A stretch of DNA of 64,000 nt, taken from assembly GCA_017409475.1 (NCBI GenBank), contig JAFQSP010000001.1, forward strand, positions 31,611 through 95,610, read 5' to 3'. Numbering within the stretch: the first letter of the stretch is position 1; each line of letters starts with the position of its first letter. The position numbers and the translations under genes are program-made. Below, in pieces: positions 27,801 to 36,145 of the stretch. The DNA comes from Clostridia bacterium. Lineage in GTDB: Bacteria; Bacillota; Clostridia; Oscillospirales; Acutalibacteraceae. The notes below the pieces were generated by a model. That model was not told the DNA's origin, did no database searches, and worked only from the letters and a program-made list of their open reading frames with translations.

Positions 27801-28550
27801 TTCGATATAGTCGTCATATGCCTCTTGAAGCAGCTTATCCTCAAAGGAAACGCTGTCAATGGTGGTGAGGAAGGTGGTATGACGGCAGTGGTCCGACCAA
27901 TATGTATCAATCATGCGGATTTCGGTGATGGTCGGGTCGCGCTGTTCGCTGATAAAGTAATTCTGACAAAAGGCGATATCGTCCTCATCCATAGCAAGAC
28001 CGTAATTCTTGACAAAATCGGCGAGTTCACTCTTTGTCAGCTTGCAGAAGCCATCGAGTGTCTCTACCGAGTCGGGAATTTCGTACTCGGCCTGTAATGT
28101 TTCAAAGGTGTCAAGTGTTGCCTGACGTGATTCAACGGGGTTAATTACATACTTTTTAATTTCGGCAATTTCGGTTTCGCTGATTTTTCCGTAAAGCATA
28201 TAAACCTTTGCCGTGCGAACGGTCGGACGTTCACCCTGCGAGATAATTTGAATACACTGAGCGGCTGAATCGGCTCTCTGGTCAAACTGACCGGGTAAGA
28301 ACTCAACGGCAAAAACTACGTCACCGTCAAGGTCAATTTCGTCGCTGATAATGTCGAGCTGGGGTTCGGAAAATACGGTGCCTTTTGCGTAATCAAACAG
28401 CTCCTTGTCAATATTTTCGACGTCGTAGCGGTTGATTATGCGAAGGTCGGAAACTCCGTTAATCTGAAGAAGTCCTCTAATATCGGCAAGAAGGGCAGCT
28501 GCTTCATTAGCAAGCTCCTTTTTCTTTTCGACGTATATGCGATAAACCAT
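24861..28550 (-). CDS. purL: Phosphoribosylformylglycinamidine synthase, single-chain
   Basis: The protein has 1229 residues, the large fused form. The N-terminal PurS-like part spans about 1-140. The linker and synthetase core contain DTYWSDHCRHTTF near 215-227, ETHNHPTEIEPFGGAATCIGG near 298-318 and GGKDSMSG near 775. The C-terminal class I glutaminase has GTNCEYDSA near 973, the nucleophile Cys in CGICNGFQALV near 1067-1077, and SHGEGRF near 1143. It converts FGAR to FGAM. Its start directly abuts the purD stop, with the ribosome site inside purD. Separate purS/purQ genes are therefore unnecessary. No clear terminator follows. Confidence 0.95.
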   Translation of the reverse strand: MVYRIYVEKKKELANEAAALLADIRGLLQINGVSDLRIINRYDVENIDKELFDYAKGTVFSEPQLDIISDEIDLDGDVVFAVEFLPGQFDQRADSAAQCIQIISQGERPTVRTAKVYMLYGKISETEIAEIKKYVINPVESRQATLDTFETLQAEYEIPDSVETLDGFCKLTKSELADFVKNYGLAMDEDDIAFCQNYFISEQRDPTITEIRMIDTYWSDHCRHTTFLTTIDSVSFEDKLLQEAYDDYIETRKQLGRTKPINLMDIGTLAAKYLRSIGKLDKLDESEEINACTVKIEVEADGKKEPWLLLFKNETHNHPTEIEPFGGAATCIGGAIRDPLSGRSYVYGAMRVTGAADPLKPVSETMEGKLPQRKIVTTAAAGYSSYGNQIGLATGIVDEIYHDGYAAKRMEIGAVIAAAPEKNVRRERPEDSDVVILLGGRTGRDGCGGATGSSKSHTLQSLESCGAEVQKGNAPEERKLQRLFRNYEASRMIKRCNDFGAGGVSVAIGELADGLNIDLNAVPKKYDGLDGTELAISESQERMAVVVAKEDVDRFIELANSENLEATVVATVKADPRLTMTWNGKQIVDLSREFLNSNGAQKHIDIAVTKPQEYKREVGSNFTSEYKKLVDDLNICSKRGLSERFDSTIGAGTVLMPFGGKYQQTPIQAMVQKISMEKAHTDDCSLMAWGYNPFITEKSPYHGAYTAVLESVCKLVATGAKFEDVYLTFQEYFERPNKDAHRWGKPLAALLGAFKAQKELGIGAIGGKDSMSGSFEKLDVPPTLVSFAVTTDKIQNIVSPEFKKAGNRVIVLRPELDKNGLPITESLLNLFTTVTTLMRDKKAVACYTPCMGGIAEAIFKMCIGNKLGFKYENGTKLDDIFDYDYCSFVLEVNSDDYMDATLGYVTDDGVISLGNEAISLDELQKVYEDKLESVYSCNLPSENKEIATISYTDGKVSAPAIKVAKPRVLIPVFPGTNCEYDSAKAVTDAGAEAEIFVINNLTADGIARSVEQFADKVKQSQIIFIPGGFSGGDEPDGSGKFITAFFRNGVIKEEVTNLLEKRDGLMCGICNGFQALVKLGLVPYGKIIDTDENCPTLTFNTIGRHQSRIVATRVASNNSPWLTGTKVGDIYNVPISHGEGRFIADEKTLATLAANGQIATQYVDLDGKATDDIHFNPNNSMWAIEGILSPDGRVIGKMGHSERIGNGLYKNVEGNYDMKLFESAVKYYK

Positions 28551-29822
28551 TTATTTTTCCTCCTTTGCCGCGAGGGCTCTCTTTCCAATATCGTTTCTGT
28601 AATATGCGTTGGCAAAATTTATGCTCTTTGCAACCGAATATGCCTTTTTGATAGCATTTTCGAGGTTGTCACCCACAGAAACTGCGCCCAGTACGCGACC
28701 ACCTGCCGTAAGCAGCTTTCCGTTTTCGGTTTTTGCTCCTGCGATATAAATTTCGCCGTCAACATTTTCGGGAAGGGTAATTTCGAATCCCGATTCATAT
28801 TTTTGCGGATAGCCGTCGGATGCCATAACAACACAGCATGCCGACTTGTCCGAGAATTTAACCATTTCGTTTGTGAGGGTGCCGTTGGTTGTTGCTACCA
28901 TGATTTCAAAAAGGTCGCTTTCGAGCAGGGGAAGAACAACCTGAGTTTCAGGGTCGCCAAAGCGGCAGTTGTACTCAATTACCTTCGGTCCCTTTTCGGT
29001 CAGCATAAGTCCAAAATAGAGACAACCCTTGAAGATTCTACCTTCCTTTTCCATGGCGCGAATGGTCGGCAAAAAGATTGTTTCCATGCAAATATCGGCA
29101 ATTTTGTCGGTATAGTAGGGGTTGGGTGCAATTGTGCCCATACCGCCGGTGTTGAGTCCTTCGTCGTTGTCCTTTGCGCGTTTGTGGTCCATTGACGAAA
29201 TCATTGGTACAACCGTCTTTCCATCGGTGAACGAAAGCACCGAAACCTCGGGACCGGTAAGGAATTCCTCGATGACAATGTTGTTTCCGCTGTTGCCGAA
29301 AACCTTGTCCTCCATGATTGACTTAACTGCCGAAACGGCTTCATCCCTTGTGGTTGCGATGATAACGCCCTTTCCAAGAGCAAGACCATCCGCCTTAATA
29401 ACGGTGGGGATGGGAGCTGTTTCGAGATATTTAATCGCATCGTCAGCGTTGTCAAATACTTCGTATTCGGCGGTAGGAATGCCGTATTTTTTCATCAAAT
29501 TTTTTGAAAAAACCTTGCTTCCTTCGATTATTGCCGCGTCGGCATTAGGACCGAAGCAGGGCACGCCTATTTTACCGAGAGCGTCAACCGCACCGAGTAC
29601 AAGCGGGTCATCGGGAGCAACAACTGCATAGTCGATTCCGTTTTCCTTTGCGAAATTTACGATACCGTCAATGTCCTTTGCGCCGATATTGACACAGGTT
29701 GCGTCGAGAGAGATGCCGCCGTTTCCGGGTAAGGCAAAAATCTCGGTAACCTTGTCACTTTCCTTTAATTTTTTTATGATAGCGTGTTCACGGCCACCGC
29801 CGCCAACAACTATTATTTTCAT
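28551..29822 (-). CDS. purD: Phosphoribosylamine-glycine ligase
   Basis: The protein has 423 residues of ATP-grasp type. The N-terminal GGGGREHAI is at 7-15, DPLVLGAVDALGKIGVPCFG near 77-96, EFLTGPEVSVLSF near 185-197, GGMGTIAPNPYY near 227-238 and EYNCRFGDPETQ near 283-294. All family signatures are present. It ligates glycine to phosphoribosylamine to make GAR. The gene follows purH(C) after 28 bases and touches purL downstream. Confidence 0.96.
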   Translation of the reverse strand: MKIIVVGGGGREHAIIKKLKESDKVTEIFALPGNGGISLDATCVNIGAKDIDGIVNFAKENGIDYAVVAPDDPLVLGAVDALGKIGVPCFGPNADAAIIEGSKVFSKNLMKKYGIPTAEYEVFDNADDAIKYLETAPIPTVIKADGLALGKGVIIATTRDEAVSAVKSIMEDKVFGNSGNNIVIEEFLTGPEVSVLSFTDGKTVVPMISSMDHKRAKDNDEGLNTGGMGTIAPNPYYTDKIADICMETIFLPTIRAMEKEGRIFKGCLYFGLMLTEKGPKVIEYNCRFGDPETQVVLPLLESDLFEIMVATTNGTLTNEMVKFSDKSACCVVMASDGYPQKYESGFEITLPENVDGEIYIAGAKTENGKLLTAGGRVLGAVSVGDNLENAIKKAYSVAKSINFANAYYRNDIGKRALAAKEEK

Positions 29823-29850
29823 ATCAAAAACACCCTTAAATTATATTGTA

Positions 29851-31032
29851 TTAGTGGTGGAAGAGTCGCATTCCGGTAAATGCCATAACCATACCGTACT
29901 TGTTACAGGTTTCGATAACCTGGTCATCTCTTATTGAGCCACCCGGTTCAGCAATATAGCTTACGCCGCTCTTAAATGCTCTTTCGATATTGTCGCCAAA
30001 GGGGAAGAATGCGTCAGAGCCGAGAGCAACACCGGTGATCTTGCTGAGATATTCGCGAGCTTCTTCATCGGTAAGGGGTTCGGGCTTTGTTGTGAAGTAT
30101 TTTTCCCAGTTTCCATCGGCGCAAACGTCCTCTTCATTCTTGTTGATATAGCCGTCGATAACGTTATCTCTGTCGGGACGTCTGATATCGCTGCGGAAGG
30201 GGAGGTTAAGCACCTTTTCGTGCTGACGGAGGAACCAAGTGTCAGCCTTTGAGCCTGCGAGACGGGTGCAGTGAATACGTGACTGCTGACCGGCACCAAC
30301 GCCGATAGCCTGACCGTCAACGGCATAGCATACCGAGTTTGACTGGGTGTATTTTAATGTAATAAGAGCGATGATAAGGTCGCGCTTAGCTTCGTCGGTG
30401 AAGCTTTTGTTATCGGTAACGATGTTTTCGAGGAGGGCTTCGTTGATTTCGAAGTTGTTTCTACCCTGTTCGAAGGTGATACCGAATACCTGCTTACGTT
30501 CGATAACCTCGGGAACATAGTTCGGGTCGATTTCGATGATGTTGTAGTTACCGTTTCTCTTTGATTTGAGGATTTCGAGAGCTTCGGGCTCGTATCCGGG
30601 AGCGATAACACCGTCCGAAACCTCGCGCTTGATGAGGTTAGCGGTTGTAACGTCGCAAACATCGGAAAGAGCAACAAAGTCGCCGAATGAGCACATACGG
30701 TCGGTGCCTCTTGCTCTTGCATAAGCGCAGGCAAGGGGAGAATCGTCGAGCTCGGGAACGTCGTCAACGAAGCAGGCTTTTTTAAGTGTGTCGTTAAGCT
30801 TTATACCAACAGCGGCAGAGGTCGGGCTAACGTGCTTGAATGAAGCGGCGGCAGGAAGACCGAGTGCCTTTTTGATTTCGCTTACGAGCTGCCAAGCGTT
30901 GAATGCGTCCATAAAGTTGATATATCCGGGCTTGCCACAGAGGATTGTAATGGGCAATTCGCCGTTTTCCATATAAATTCTGGAGGGCTTCTGGTTAGGG
31001 TTACAGCCGTATTTGAGTTCGAGTTCTGTCAT
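29851..31032 (-). CDS. Stand-alone AICAR transformylase (PurH C-terminal domain only)
   Basis: The protein has 393 residues. It matches the AICARFT half of PurH: LKYGCNPNQKPSR near 5-17, SFKHVSPTSAAVG near 64-76 with the catalytic Lys-His, ARGTDRMCSFGD near 107-118, QSNSVCYA near 234, GAGQQSRIHCTRLAGSKAD near 250-268 and SDAFFPFGDNIERA near 341-354. The N-terminal IMP cyclohydrolase domain of normal PurH (about 200 residues) is absent. That activity is presumably supplied by the PurO-like gene just upstream. AAGGAG precedes ATG. Confidence 0.92.
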   Translation of the reverse strand: MTELELKYGCNPNQKPSRIYMENGELPITILCGKPGYINFMDAFNAWQLVSEIKKALGLPAAASFKHVSPTSAAVGIKLNDTLKKACFVDDVPELDDSPLACAYARARGTDRMCSFGDFVALSDVCDVTTANLIKREVSDGVIAPGYEPEALEILKSKRNGNYNIIEIDPNYVPEVIERKQVFGITFEQGRNNFEINEALLENIVTDNKSFTDEAKRDLIIALITLKYTQSNSVCYAVDGQAIGVGAGQQSRIHCTRLAGSKADTWFLRQHEKVLNLPFRSDIRRPDRDNVIDGYINKNEEDVCADGNWEKYFTTKPEPLTDEEAREYLSKITGVALGSDAFFPFGDNIERAFKSGVSYIAEPGGSIRDDQVIETCNKYGMVMAFTGMRLFHH

Positions 31033-31046
31033 TGTTTTTTCTCTCC

Positions 31047-31763
31047 TTATACGTTCTTGTTAACTATTCTTGTTTCGTATTCGCCGGTTGCCAAATCAAT
31101 ATATCTGACAAAAAGTGAAACCTTGTTATCCTCGTTGAGATTTGTCCAAAGGATATCGGTTAATGTATCAATATCTGTATCGGGGAGCTCAAGTGTTTTT
31201 GGCTCTCCCTCAAAGCTGGGAAGAGGATTTCCGTCGCACTTGTAGGTATGGATGAATTTCGCCTTTCCGGCAATCGGATTTGAGTATGCATAGGTATATC
31301 TCTGGCAGGAGGAATCGTCTCCGTCAGCCGATTTGAGAATTGACATAGCATAGTTCATGTCGCCGTTTTCGAGGTGGATGATACCCGAAATACGCGGTGT
31401 GAAGTTGGGCTTATCGTCCTCAAATTCACGGGTGCGAAGCGCCTGTTCAAAGGTCATCTGCTTGTCCATGAGGTCATAGATTGTATCGGTCTGGTCACCA
31501 TTGGTAACAATTGTTTTGTTACCCAAAACGCGTACCGGAGCATAAATAATGAGATGGGGGTCAACCATTTTTGATTCGTCAAATGCCTGAGTTCTGATAC
31601 CTTCGCCGTCCTCTACAAATACGCGGTTGCGGCTGTTTTCACTGCGACCCATGATAAAATATGCGGTTACAGCCTTCTTTCCGTCTGCGCTTTTTCCGAT
31701 GATAATTCCTCTGCCGTGATAGGCGAGGGAATTAAGCTCGTTTTCAAGTGTCTTAATTTCCAT
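31047..31763 (-). CDS. PurO-type IMP cyclohydrolase
   Basis: The 238-residue protein belongs to the IMP_cyclohyd (PurO) family. It shows YHGRGIIIGKSADGKKAVTA near 15-34, AYFIMGRSENSRNRVF near 34-49, and PRISGIIHL near 123-131. PurO was described in archaea and closes FAICAR to IMP without a PurH cyclohydrolase domain. Here it sits next to the stand-alone transformylase, so the two genes replace one PurH. TTGGAGG lies upstream of ATG. Confidence 0.88.
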   Translation of the reverse strand: MEIKTLENELNSLAYHGRGIIIGKSADGKKAVTAYFIMGRSENSRNRVFVEDGEGIRTQAFDESKMVDPHLIIYAPVRVLGNKTIVTNGDQTDTIYDLMDKQMTFEQALRTREFEDDKPNFTPRISGIIHLENGDMNYAMSILKSADGDDSSCQRYTYAYSNPIAGKAKFIHTYKCDGNPLPSFEGEPKTLELPDTDIDTLTDILWTNLNEDNKVSLFVRYIDLATGEYETRIVNKNV

Positions 31764-31780
31764 ACCAAAAAGCCTCCAAT

Positions 31781-32413
31781 TTATTTAATATATGTTCTAT
31801 TATTTTCTACAATAATTTTACCGTCACAAAGGAGCTGAACGGCTTTCGGCAGAATTTTCCATTCTGCCTCCTGCATAATGCGGAGCTGAAGCGTTTCGGG
31901 CGTGTCGTCGTCGAGCACCTCAACCGCCTTTTGTAAAATAATTGGTCCTGCGTCACATTCGGCAGTTACAAAATGAACGGTAGCGCCCGAAACCTTTACG
32001 CCCTTTTTAAGTGCCTCCTCGTGAACGTGAAGCCCGTAATATCCCTTTCCGCAGAAGGAGGGGATAAGCGCAGGATGAACGTTAACCATCCTGTTCTCAA
32101 ATGCGTCACAAACGTTTTCGTCGAGAATGGTCATGAATCCCGCATATACCACAATGTCGGCTTTTTCCTCAATCAAGGCATCACGCATAGCGATACTGTA
32201 TGAGGCAATATTGTCATAATTCTTGCGAACGAGTATGCGGGTTTTTATTCCGTTTTCTGCCGCACGGGTGAGTGCATAAGCATCCTCTTTTGACGAGATT
32301 ACACAGCTGATTTTACCGCAGCCGAGTCCTCCTCGTTTTTCGGCATCGATCAGCGCCTGCAAATTCGTTCCGCCGCCCGAAACGAGCACTACAATATTTT
32401 TAGTATTATTCAA
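31781..32413 (-). CDS. purN: Phosphoribosylglycinamide formyltransferase
   Basis: I prefer TTG 32413, with AGGGTG 6 bases upstream and an 8-base overlap with purM; ATG 32428 is an alternative with poorer spacing. The product has about 210 residues. Motifs are VVLVSGGGTNLQALID near 8-23, MVNVHPALIPSFCGKGYYGLHVHE near 105-128 with the catalytic Asn/His, and GATVHFVTAECDAGPII near 139-155. It formylates GAR using 10-formyl-THF. The tight overlap shows translational coupling within the pur operon. Confidence 0.93.
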   Translation of the reverse strand: MNNTKNIVVLVSGGGTNLQALIDAEKRGGLGCGKISCVISSKEDAYALTRAAENGIKTRILVRKNYDNIASYSIAMRDALIEEKADIVVYAGFMTILDENVCDAFENRMVNVHPALIPSFCGKGYYGLHVHEEALKKGVKVSGATVHFVTAECDAGPIILQKAVEVLDDDTPETLQLRIMQEAEWKILPKAVQLLCDGKIIVENNRTYIK

Positions 32414-33446
32414 TGATAACACCCTCATCACCTTCGATAACCGAGCCGATAACATACGCATCCTCGCCGTTTGCTTTAAGCACTTCGAGAGCCTTATCGA
32501 CGTCGTTTTTATCTACTACAATGCTCATTCCAACGCCCATATTATAGGTGTTGAACATATCACGCTCAGAAATGCCGCCAATCTTCTGAATAAGCTCGAA
32601 GATGGGAAGAATTTTAAGCGAAGCCTTGTCGACCTTTACCGAGTAGCCCTTTGGCAAGCTTCTCGGAATATTTTCGTAAAAACCGCCACCGGTGATATGA
32701 GAAATGGCGTGAACCTTTACCTCGTCGATAAGCGCGAGAACCGATTTAACGTAAATTCGGGTCGGGGTGAGGAGGGTCTCGCCGATAGTTTTTCCGCCAA
32801 GCTCGTCCTTGTATGCCGAAAGGTCACAGTTTTCTATATCAAAAACCTTGCGAACGAGTGAAAATCCGTTTGAGTGAACACCTGATGAAGCAAGGGCGAT
32901 TACAACGTCACCCGCTTTAACTGAATTGTTGTCGAGAATGTTCTTTTTATCAACAATACCTACTGCAAAGCCTGCGAGGTCATAGTCGTTAATCGGCATC
33001 ATTCCGGGATGCTCGGCAGTTTCGCCGCCGATAAGCGCCGCACCCGACTGAACGCAGCCCTCACAAACACCGCTGACGATGGATGCAATTTTTTCGGGAA
33101 TATTCTTTCCACAAGCGATATAGTCGAGAAAGAAAAGCGGCTTTGCTCCACAGCAGATTATGTCGTTGACACACATTGCAACGGCGTCGATACCGATTGT
33201 ATCGTGCTTGTCCATGAGTATTGCGAGCTTAACCTTTGTTCCGCAGCCGTCTGTGCCGCTGACCAAAACAGGCTCTTCCATTCCGGTCGGCAAGCCGAAA
33301 CAGCCGCCGAATCCGCCAACGTCGTCAATACAGCCAGCGTTTCTTGTTCTTGCGATGTGCTGCTTCATCAGCTCAACCGATTTGTATCCTGCGGTAATGT
33401 CAACACCCGCAGCAGCGTATGCTTCTGATTTAGAATTGTTATGCAT
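32406..33446 (-). CDS. purM: Phosphoribosylformylglycinamidine cyclo-ligase
   Basis: The protein has 346 residues. It begins YAAAGVDITAGYKSVELMKQ, with GGFGGCFGLP near 44-53, DGCGTKVKLA near 65-74, DAVAMCVNDI near 86-95 and GGETAEHPGM near 140-149. ITGGGFYENIPR lies near 250-261. These are the PurM ATP-binding and substrate signatures. It closes FGAM to AIR. AAAGGAATAA precedes ATG, immediately after purF. Confidence 0.95.
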   Translation of the reverse strand: MHNNSKSEAYAAAGVDITAGYKSVELMKQHIARTRNAGCIDDVGGFGGCFGLPTGMEEPVLVSGTDGCGTKVKLAILMDKHDTIGIDAVAMCVNDIICCGAKPLFFLDYIACGKNIPEKIASIVSGVCEGCVQSGAALIGGETAEHPGMMPINDYDLAGFAVGIVDKKNILDNNSVKAGDVVIALASSGVHSNGFSLVRKVFDIENCDLSAYKDELGGKTIGETLLTPTRIYVKSVLALIDEVKVHAISHITGGGFYENIPRSLPKGYSVKVDKASLKILPIFELIQKIGGISERDMFNTYNMGVGMSIVVDKNDVDKALEVLKANGEDAYVIGSVIEGDEGVIIE

Positions 33447-33449
33447 AAT

Positions 33450-34874
33450 TTATTCCTTTCCGTTCCAGCAGTATGTGCAAAGCTCGTCTTCGCTGAGACC
33501 TATTGCCTTAATTACGCCCTCTAACGACTGGAATTCCAACGATGCAAAGTTGAGGTTTTCGCATATTTTTTTACGAAGTGCCTTTCCACGTTCTGTTTGG
33601 CCGTTTGAATATTCTTCTATGTGGTTGAATCCCTCTTCACCTTCGAGCTCCATAATAACGCGACGGGCAATAAGCTCCATATCGTTTGTTGAACGCGAAA
33701 AGTTGAGGAATTTACAGCTATACATAATTGGCGGACAGGCCGAACGCATGTGAACCGCCTTTGCCCCGTTTTCGTAAAGAAAATCTACCGTTTCTTTAAG
33801 CTGGGTTCCGCGAACAATAGAATCGTCGACGAAAAGTAAATTTTTATCAACGATAAAGTCGTGTACGGGAATTTGCTTCATTTTTGCTACCTTTTTACGC
33901 TCAGCCTGAGTGTTTGGGGTGAAGCTTCGTGACCAGGTAGGAGTGTATTTGATAAAGGCGCGTGAATATTTTTTACCGCTTTCGTTAGCGTAGCCGATAG
34001 CGTGAGGAATTCCTGAATCGGGAACGCCTACAACGTAGTCAACGTCAAGCGCGAGCCCATTCTCTCTGTCAGATGCCGCCATAATTTCGCCGTTGTGGCA
34101 GCGCATTGCCTCAACGTTTACACCCTCATAGGTTGAGGTGGGGTAGCCATAGTAGCTCCAAAGAAATGCGCAAACACGCTTTTTCTTTTGCGGTTCGGCA
34201 AGCTGTCTAATTCCGTCGGGATTGATTTTTACAATTTCGCCGGGGCCAAGCTCCATTTCGTCGGTGTAACCGAGCTTCTGGTATGCAAATGACTCAAAGG
34301 TAACTGCATATCCGTCCTTGCCCTTGCCGATTAGAATCGGGATTCGTCCGAGCTTATCACGAGCGGCAATAATTGCGCCTTTGCTCGTGAGAATGAGTAT
34401 GGACATTGTTCCGTCGATAAGCGACTGGGCGTGCTTAATTCCGTTGGCGAAGGTATCCTTTTGGTTAACGAGCGCCGCAACAAGCTCGGTAGTGTTAACT
34501 CTGCCGCCCGTCATAGCGTCAAAGTAACCACCCGTTTGAGCGAGGCATCTGTCGATAAGCTCGTCGGCATTGTTAATCATACCGATTGTGCATATTGCGT
34601 ATGTGCCGAACTTTGAGCGTATGAGCATTGGCTGCGGGTCGGTGTCGCTTATGCAACCGATGGCAGAGGTACCCTTCATTTCGCTGAATATCTTCTCGAA
34701 TTTCGTTCTGAATGGTGAATTTTCGATATTGTGAATTTTTCGCTGTAATCCGATTTCGCTATCGTAAGCAGCGAGACCGCCCCGACGTGTTCCAAGATGC
34801 GAATGATAGTCAACACCAAAGAAAACGTCCATCATACAGTCTTTTTTTGAGGTGATTCCAAAAAAACCGCCCAT
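33450..34874 (-). CDS. Amidophosphoribosyltransferase homologue lacking the N-terminal catalytic cysteine
   Basis: The protein has 474 residues. The N-terminal Ntn glutaminase domain begins MGGFFGITSKKDC, where normal PurF has MCG(I/V)(F/V)G and uses Cys2 as its nucleophile; here Gly stands in that position and no propeptide with Cys exists upstream. The phosphoribosyltransferase domain is intact, with the PRPP motif FVDDSIVRGTQ near 352-362 and GVPDSGIPHAIG near 282-293. The start is supported by its place after GGTTCATT and by alignment to the family N-terminus. Similar glycine-type PurF paralogues exist in Clostridia and Bacteroidetes, by recall. It could use free ammonia, pair with another amidotransferase, or serve regulation. 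Confidence 0.85.
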   Translation of the reverse strand: MGGFFGITSKKDCMMDVFFGVDYHSHLGTRRGGLAAYDSEIGLQRKIHNIENSPFRTKFEKIFSEMKGTSAIGCISDTDPQPMLIRSKFGTYAICTIGMINNADELIDRCLAQTGGYFDAMTGGRVNTTELVAALVNQKDTFANGIKHAQSLIDGTMSILILTSKGAIIAARDKLGRIPILIGKGKDGYAVTFESFAYQKLGYTDEMELGPGEIVKINPDGIRQLAEPQKKKRVCAFLWSYYGYPTSTYEGVNVEAMRCHNGEIMAASDRENGLALDVDYVVGVPDSGIPHAIGYANESGKKYSRAFIKYTPTWSRSFTPNTQAERKKVAKMKQIPVHDFIVDKNLLFVDDSIVRGTQLKETVDFLYENGAKAVHMRSACPPIMYSCKFLNFSRSTNDMELIARRVIMELEGEEGFNHIEEYSNGQTERGKALRKKICENLNFASLEFQSLEGVIKAIGLSEDELCTYCWNGKE

Positions 34875-34910
34875 AATGAACCTACCTTATCTTTAAAAAA
34901 AACGTAATTT

Positions 34911-35597
34911 TTATGCAAAAAAGAGCTTTGAAAGAGTCATCGGGTCGATGTATTCGCCGTCCTTGTAAACGCGCATGTTACCCGAAGCGATTTCGTCAAT
35001 AAGCATTACGTCACCGTTAGGAGCGTAGCCAAATTCGAACTTAATGTCATAGAGGTCGAGACCCTTTTCTTTAAGGTCGTCGGCAACGATTTTTGTAATC
35101 TTCTGGGTCATGTCCTTGATATCGTCATACTGCTTGTCGGTCATAACGCCGAGAGCAACGAGAGCGTCCTTGATTACGAGGGGATCGCCCTTTGCGTCGT
35201 TCTTGAATGTCATTTCGACGTAAGCGGGGAGGTCGGCACCTTCCTCGATATAGTCGCCGTAACGACGGATGAAGCTACCTACTGCTTTGTAGCGGCAAAT
35301 TACTTCGAGACCGTGACCGAATACCTTTGCGGGAAGGACCTCCATTGTGGTATCGTCGAGGTTTGCGCTTACAAAGTGGGTTGTAATGCCGGCGGCATTA
35401 ATTTTTTCAAAGAAATAGATAGACATGCGAAGGTTTACGTCGCCAACGCCGTCGATTGTAAGACCAACTGAATTTTCGCCCGGATCGAATACGCCGTCTT
35501 TACCGGTGCAGTCGTCCTTGAATTTGAGGAGGCAATTTCCGTTTTCGAGAGCGAAAACGTCCTTTGTTTTACCTGTGTAGATGAGTTTCTTTTCCAT
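34911..35597 (-). CDS. purC: Phosphoribosylaminoimidazole-succinocarboxamide synthase
   Basis: The protein has 228 residues of the SAICAR synthetase fold. It starts [19 protein letters not shown], with ATP-binding YTGKTKDVF at 7-15, [16 protein letters not shown] near 50-65, [17 protein letters not shown] near 97-113 and [11 protein letters not shown] near 199-209. It couples CAIR to aspartate. AAAAGGAG lies before ATG. The family is about 235 residues, so it is complete. Confidence 0.94.
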   Translation of the reverse strand: MEKKLIYTGKTKDVFALENGNCLLKFKDDCTGKDGVFDPGENSVGLTIDGVGDVNLRMSIYFFEKINAAGITTHFVSANLDDTTMEVLPAKVFGHGLEVICRYKAVGSFIRRYGDYIEEGADLPAYVEMTFKNDAKGDPLVIKDALVALGVMTDKQYDDIKDMTQKITKIVADDLKEKGLDLYDIKFEFGYAPNGDVMLIDEIASGNMRVYKDGEYIDPMTLSKLFFA

Positions 35598-35618
35598 GAT
35601 GAGTTTCTCCTTTTATGA

Positions 35619-36107
35619 TTAAAGTTTTTCTAATATGTTTTTATCTTTTTCGAGAACGGCTGCGCTGTCGTCCGCACGCTTTTTGTCAAGCTTAGCGGCA
35701 AGCTCGTCATCGTTTATTGCGAGCATTTCGATACATAAGAGGGCTGCGTTTGCGGCTCCGTTGATGGCGACTGTGGCAACCGGAATACCTGTCGGCATCT
35801 GAACGGTAGAAAGAAGAGCGTCCATTCCGCCGAGATTACCCGAAATAACGGGGATACCTACAACGGGAAGTGTTGTGTTAGCGGCAATAGCTCCTGCAAG
35901 GTGTGCGGCCATTCCTGCTGCGGCAATAATTGCGCCAAAGCCGTTTTTACGAGCGGACTTTGTGAATTCGGCGGCTTCGACAGGTGTACGGTGGGCTGAA
36001 AAAACGTGAACCTCGTATGGCACGTCGAAAGCTTCGAGCATGTCGGTCGCTTTTTTTACAACGGGGAGGTCACTGTCGCTTCCCATGATAACAGCAATCT
36101 TTTTCAT
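35619..36107 (-). CDS. purE: N5-carboxyaminoimidazole ribonucleotide mutase (class I PurE)
   Basis: I place the start at ATG 36107, behind GGAGTATTTTGAT; the frame stays open further upstream only because it crosses the riboswitch. The product has 162 residues, the usual PurE length. The motifs MGSDSDLPVVKKA at about 8-20, SAHRTPVEAAEF near 38-49, and AAAGMAAHLAGAIAANTTLPVVG near 63-85 (catalytic Ser/Asp/His) are intact. No purK is present here, so CAIR may form directly or purK is elsewhere. It is the first gene of the pur operon. Confidence 0.94.
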   Translation of the reverse strand: MKKIAVIMGSDSDLPVVKKATDMLEAFDVPYEVHVFSAHRTPVEAAEFTKSARKNGFGAIIAAAGMAAHLAGAIAANTTLPVVGIPVISGNLGGMDALLSTVQMPTGIPVATVAINGAANAALLCIEMLAINDDELAAKLDKKRADDSAAVLEKDKNILEKL

Positions 36108-36145
36108 ATCAAAATACTCCTTTTCTGGTGAATGTGTGTGAATAT

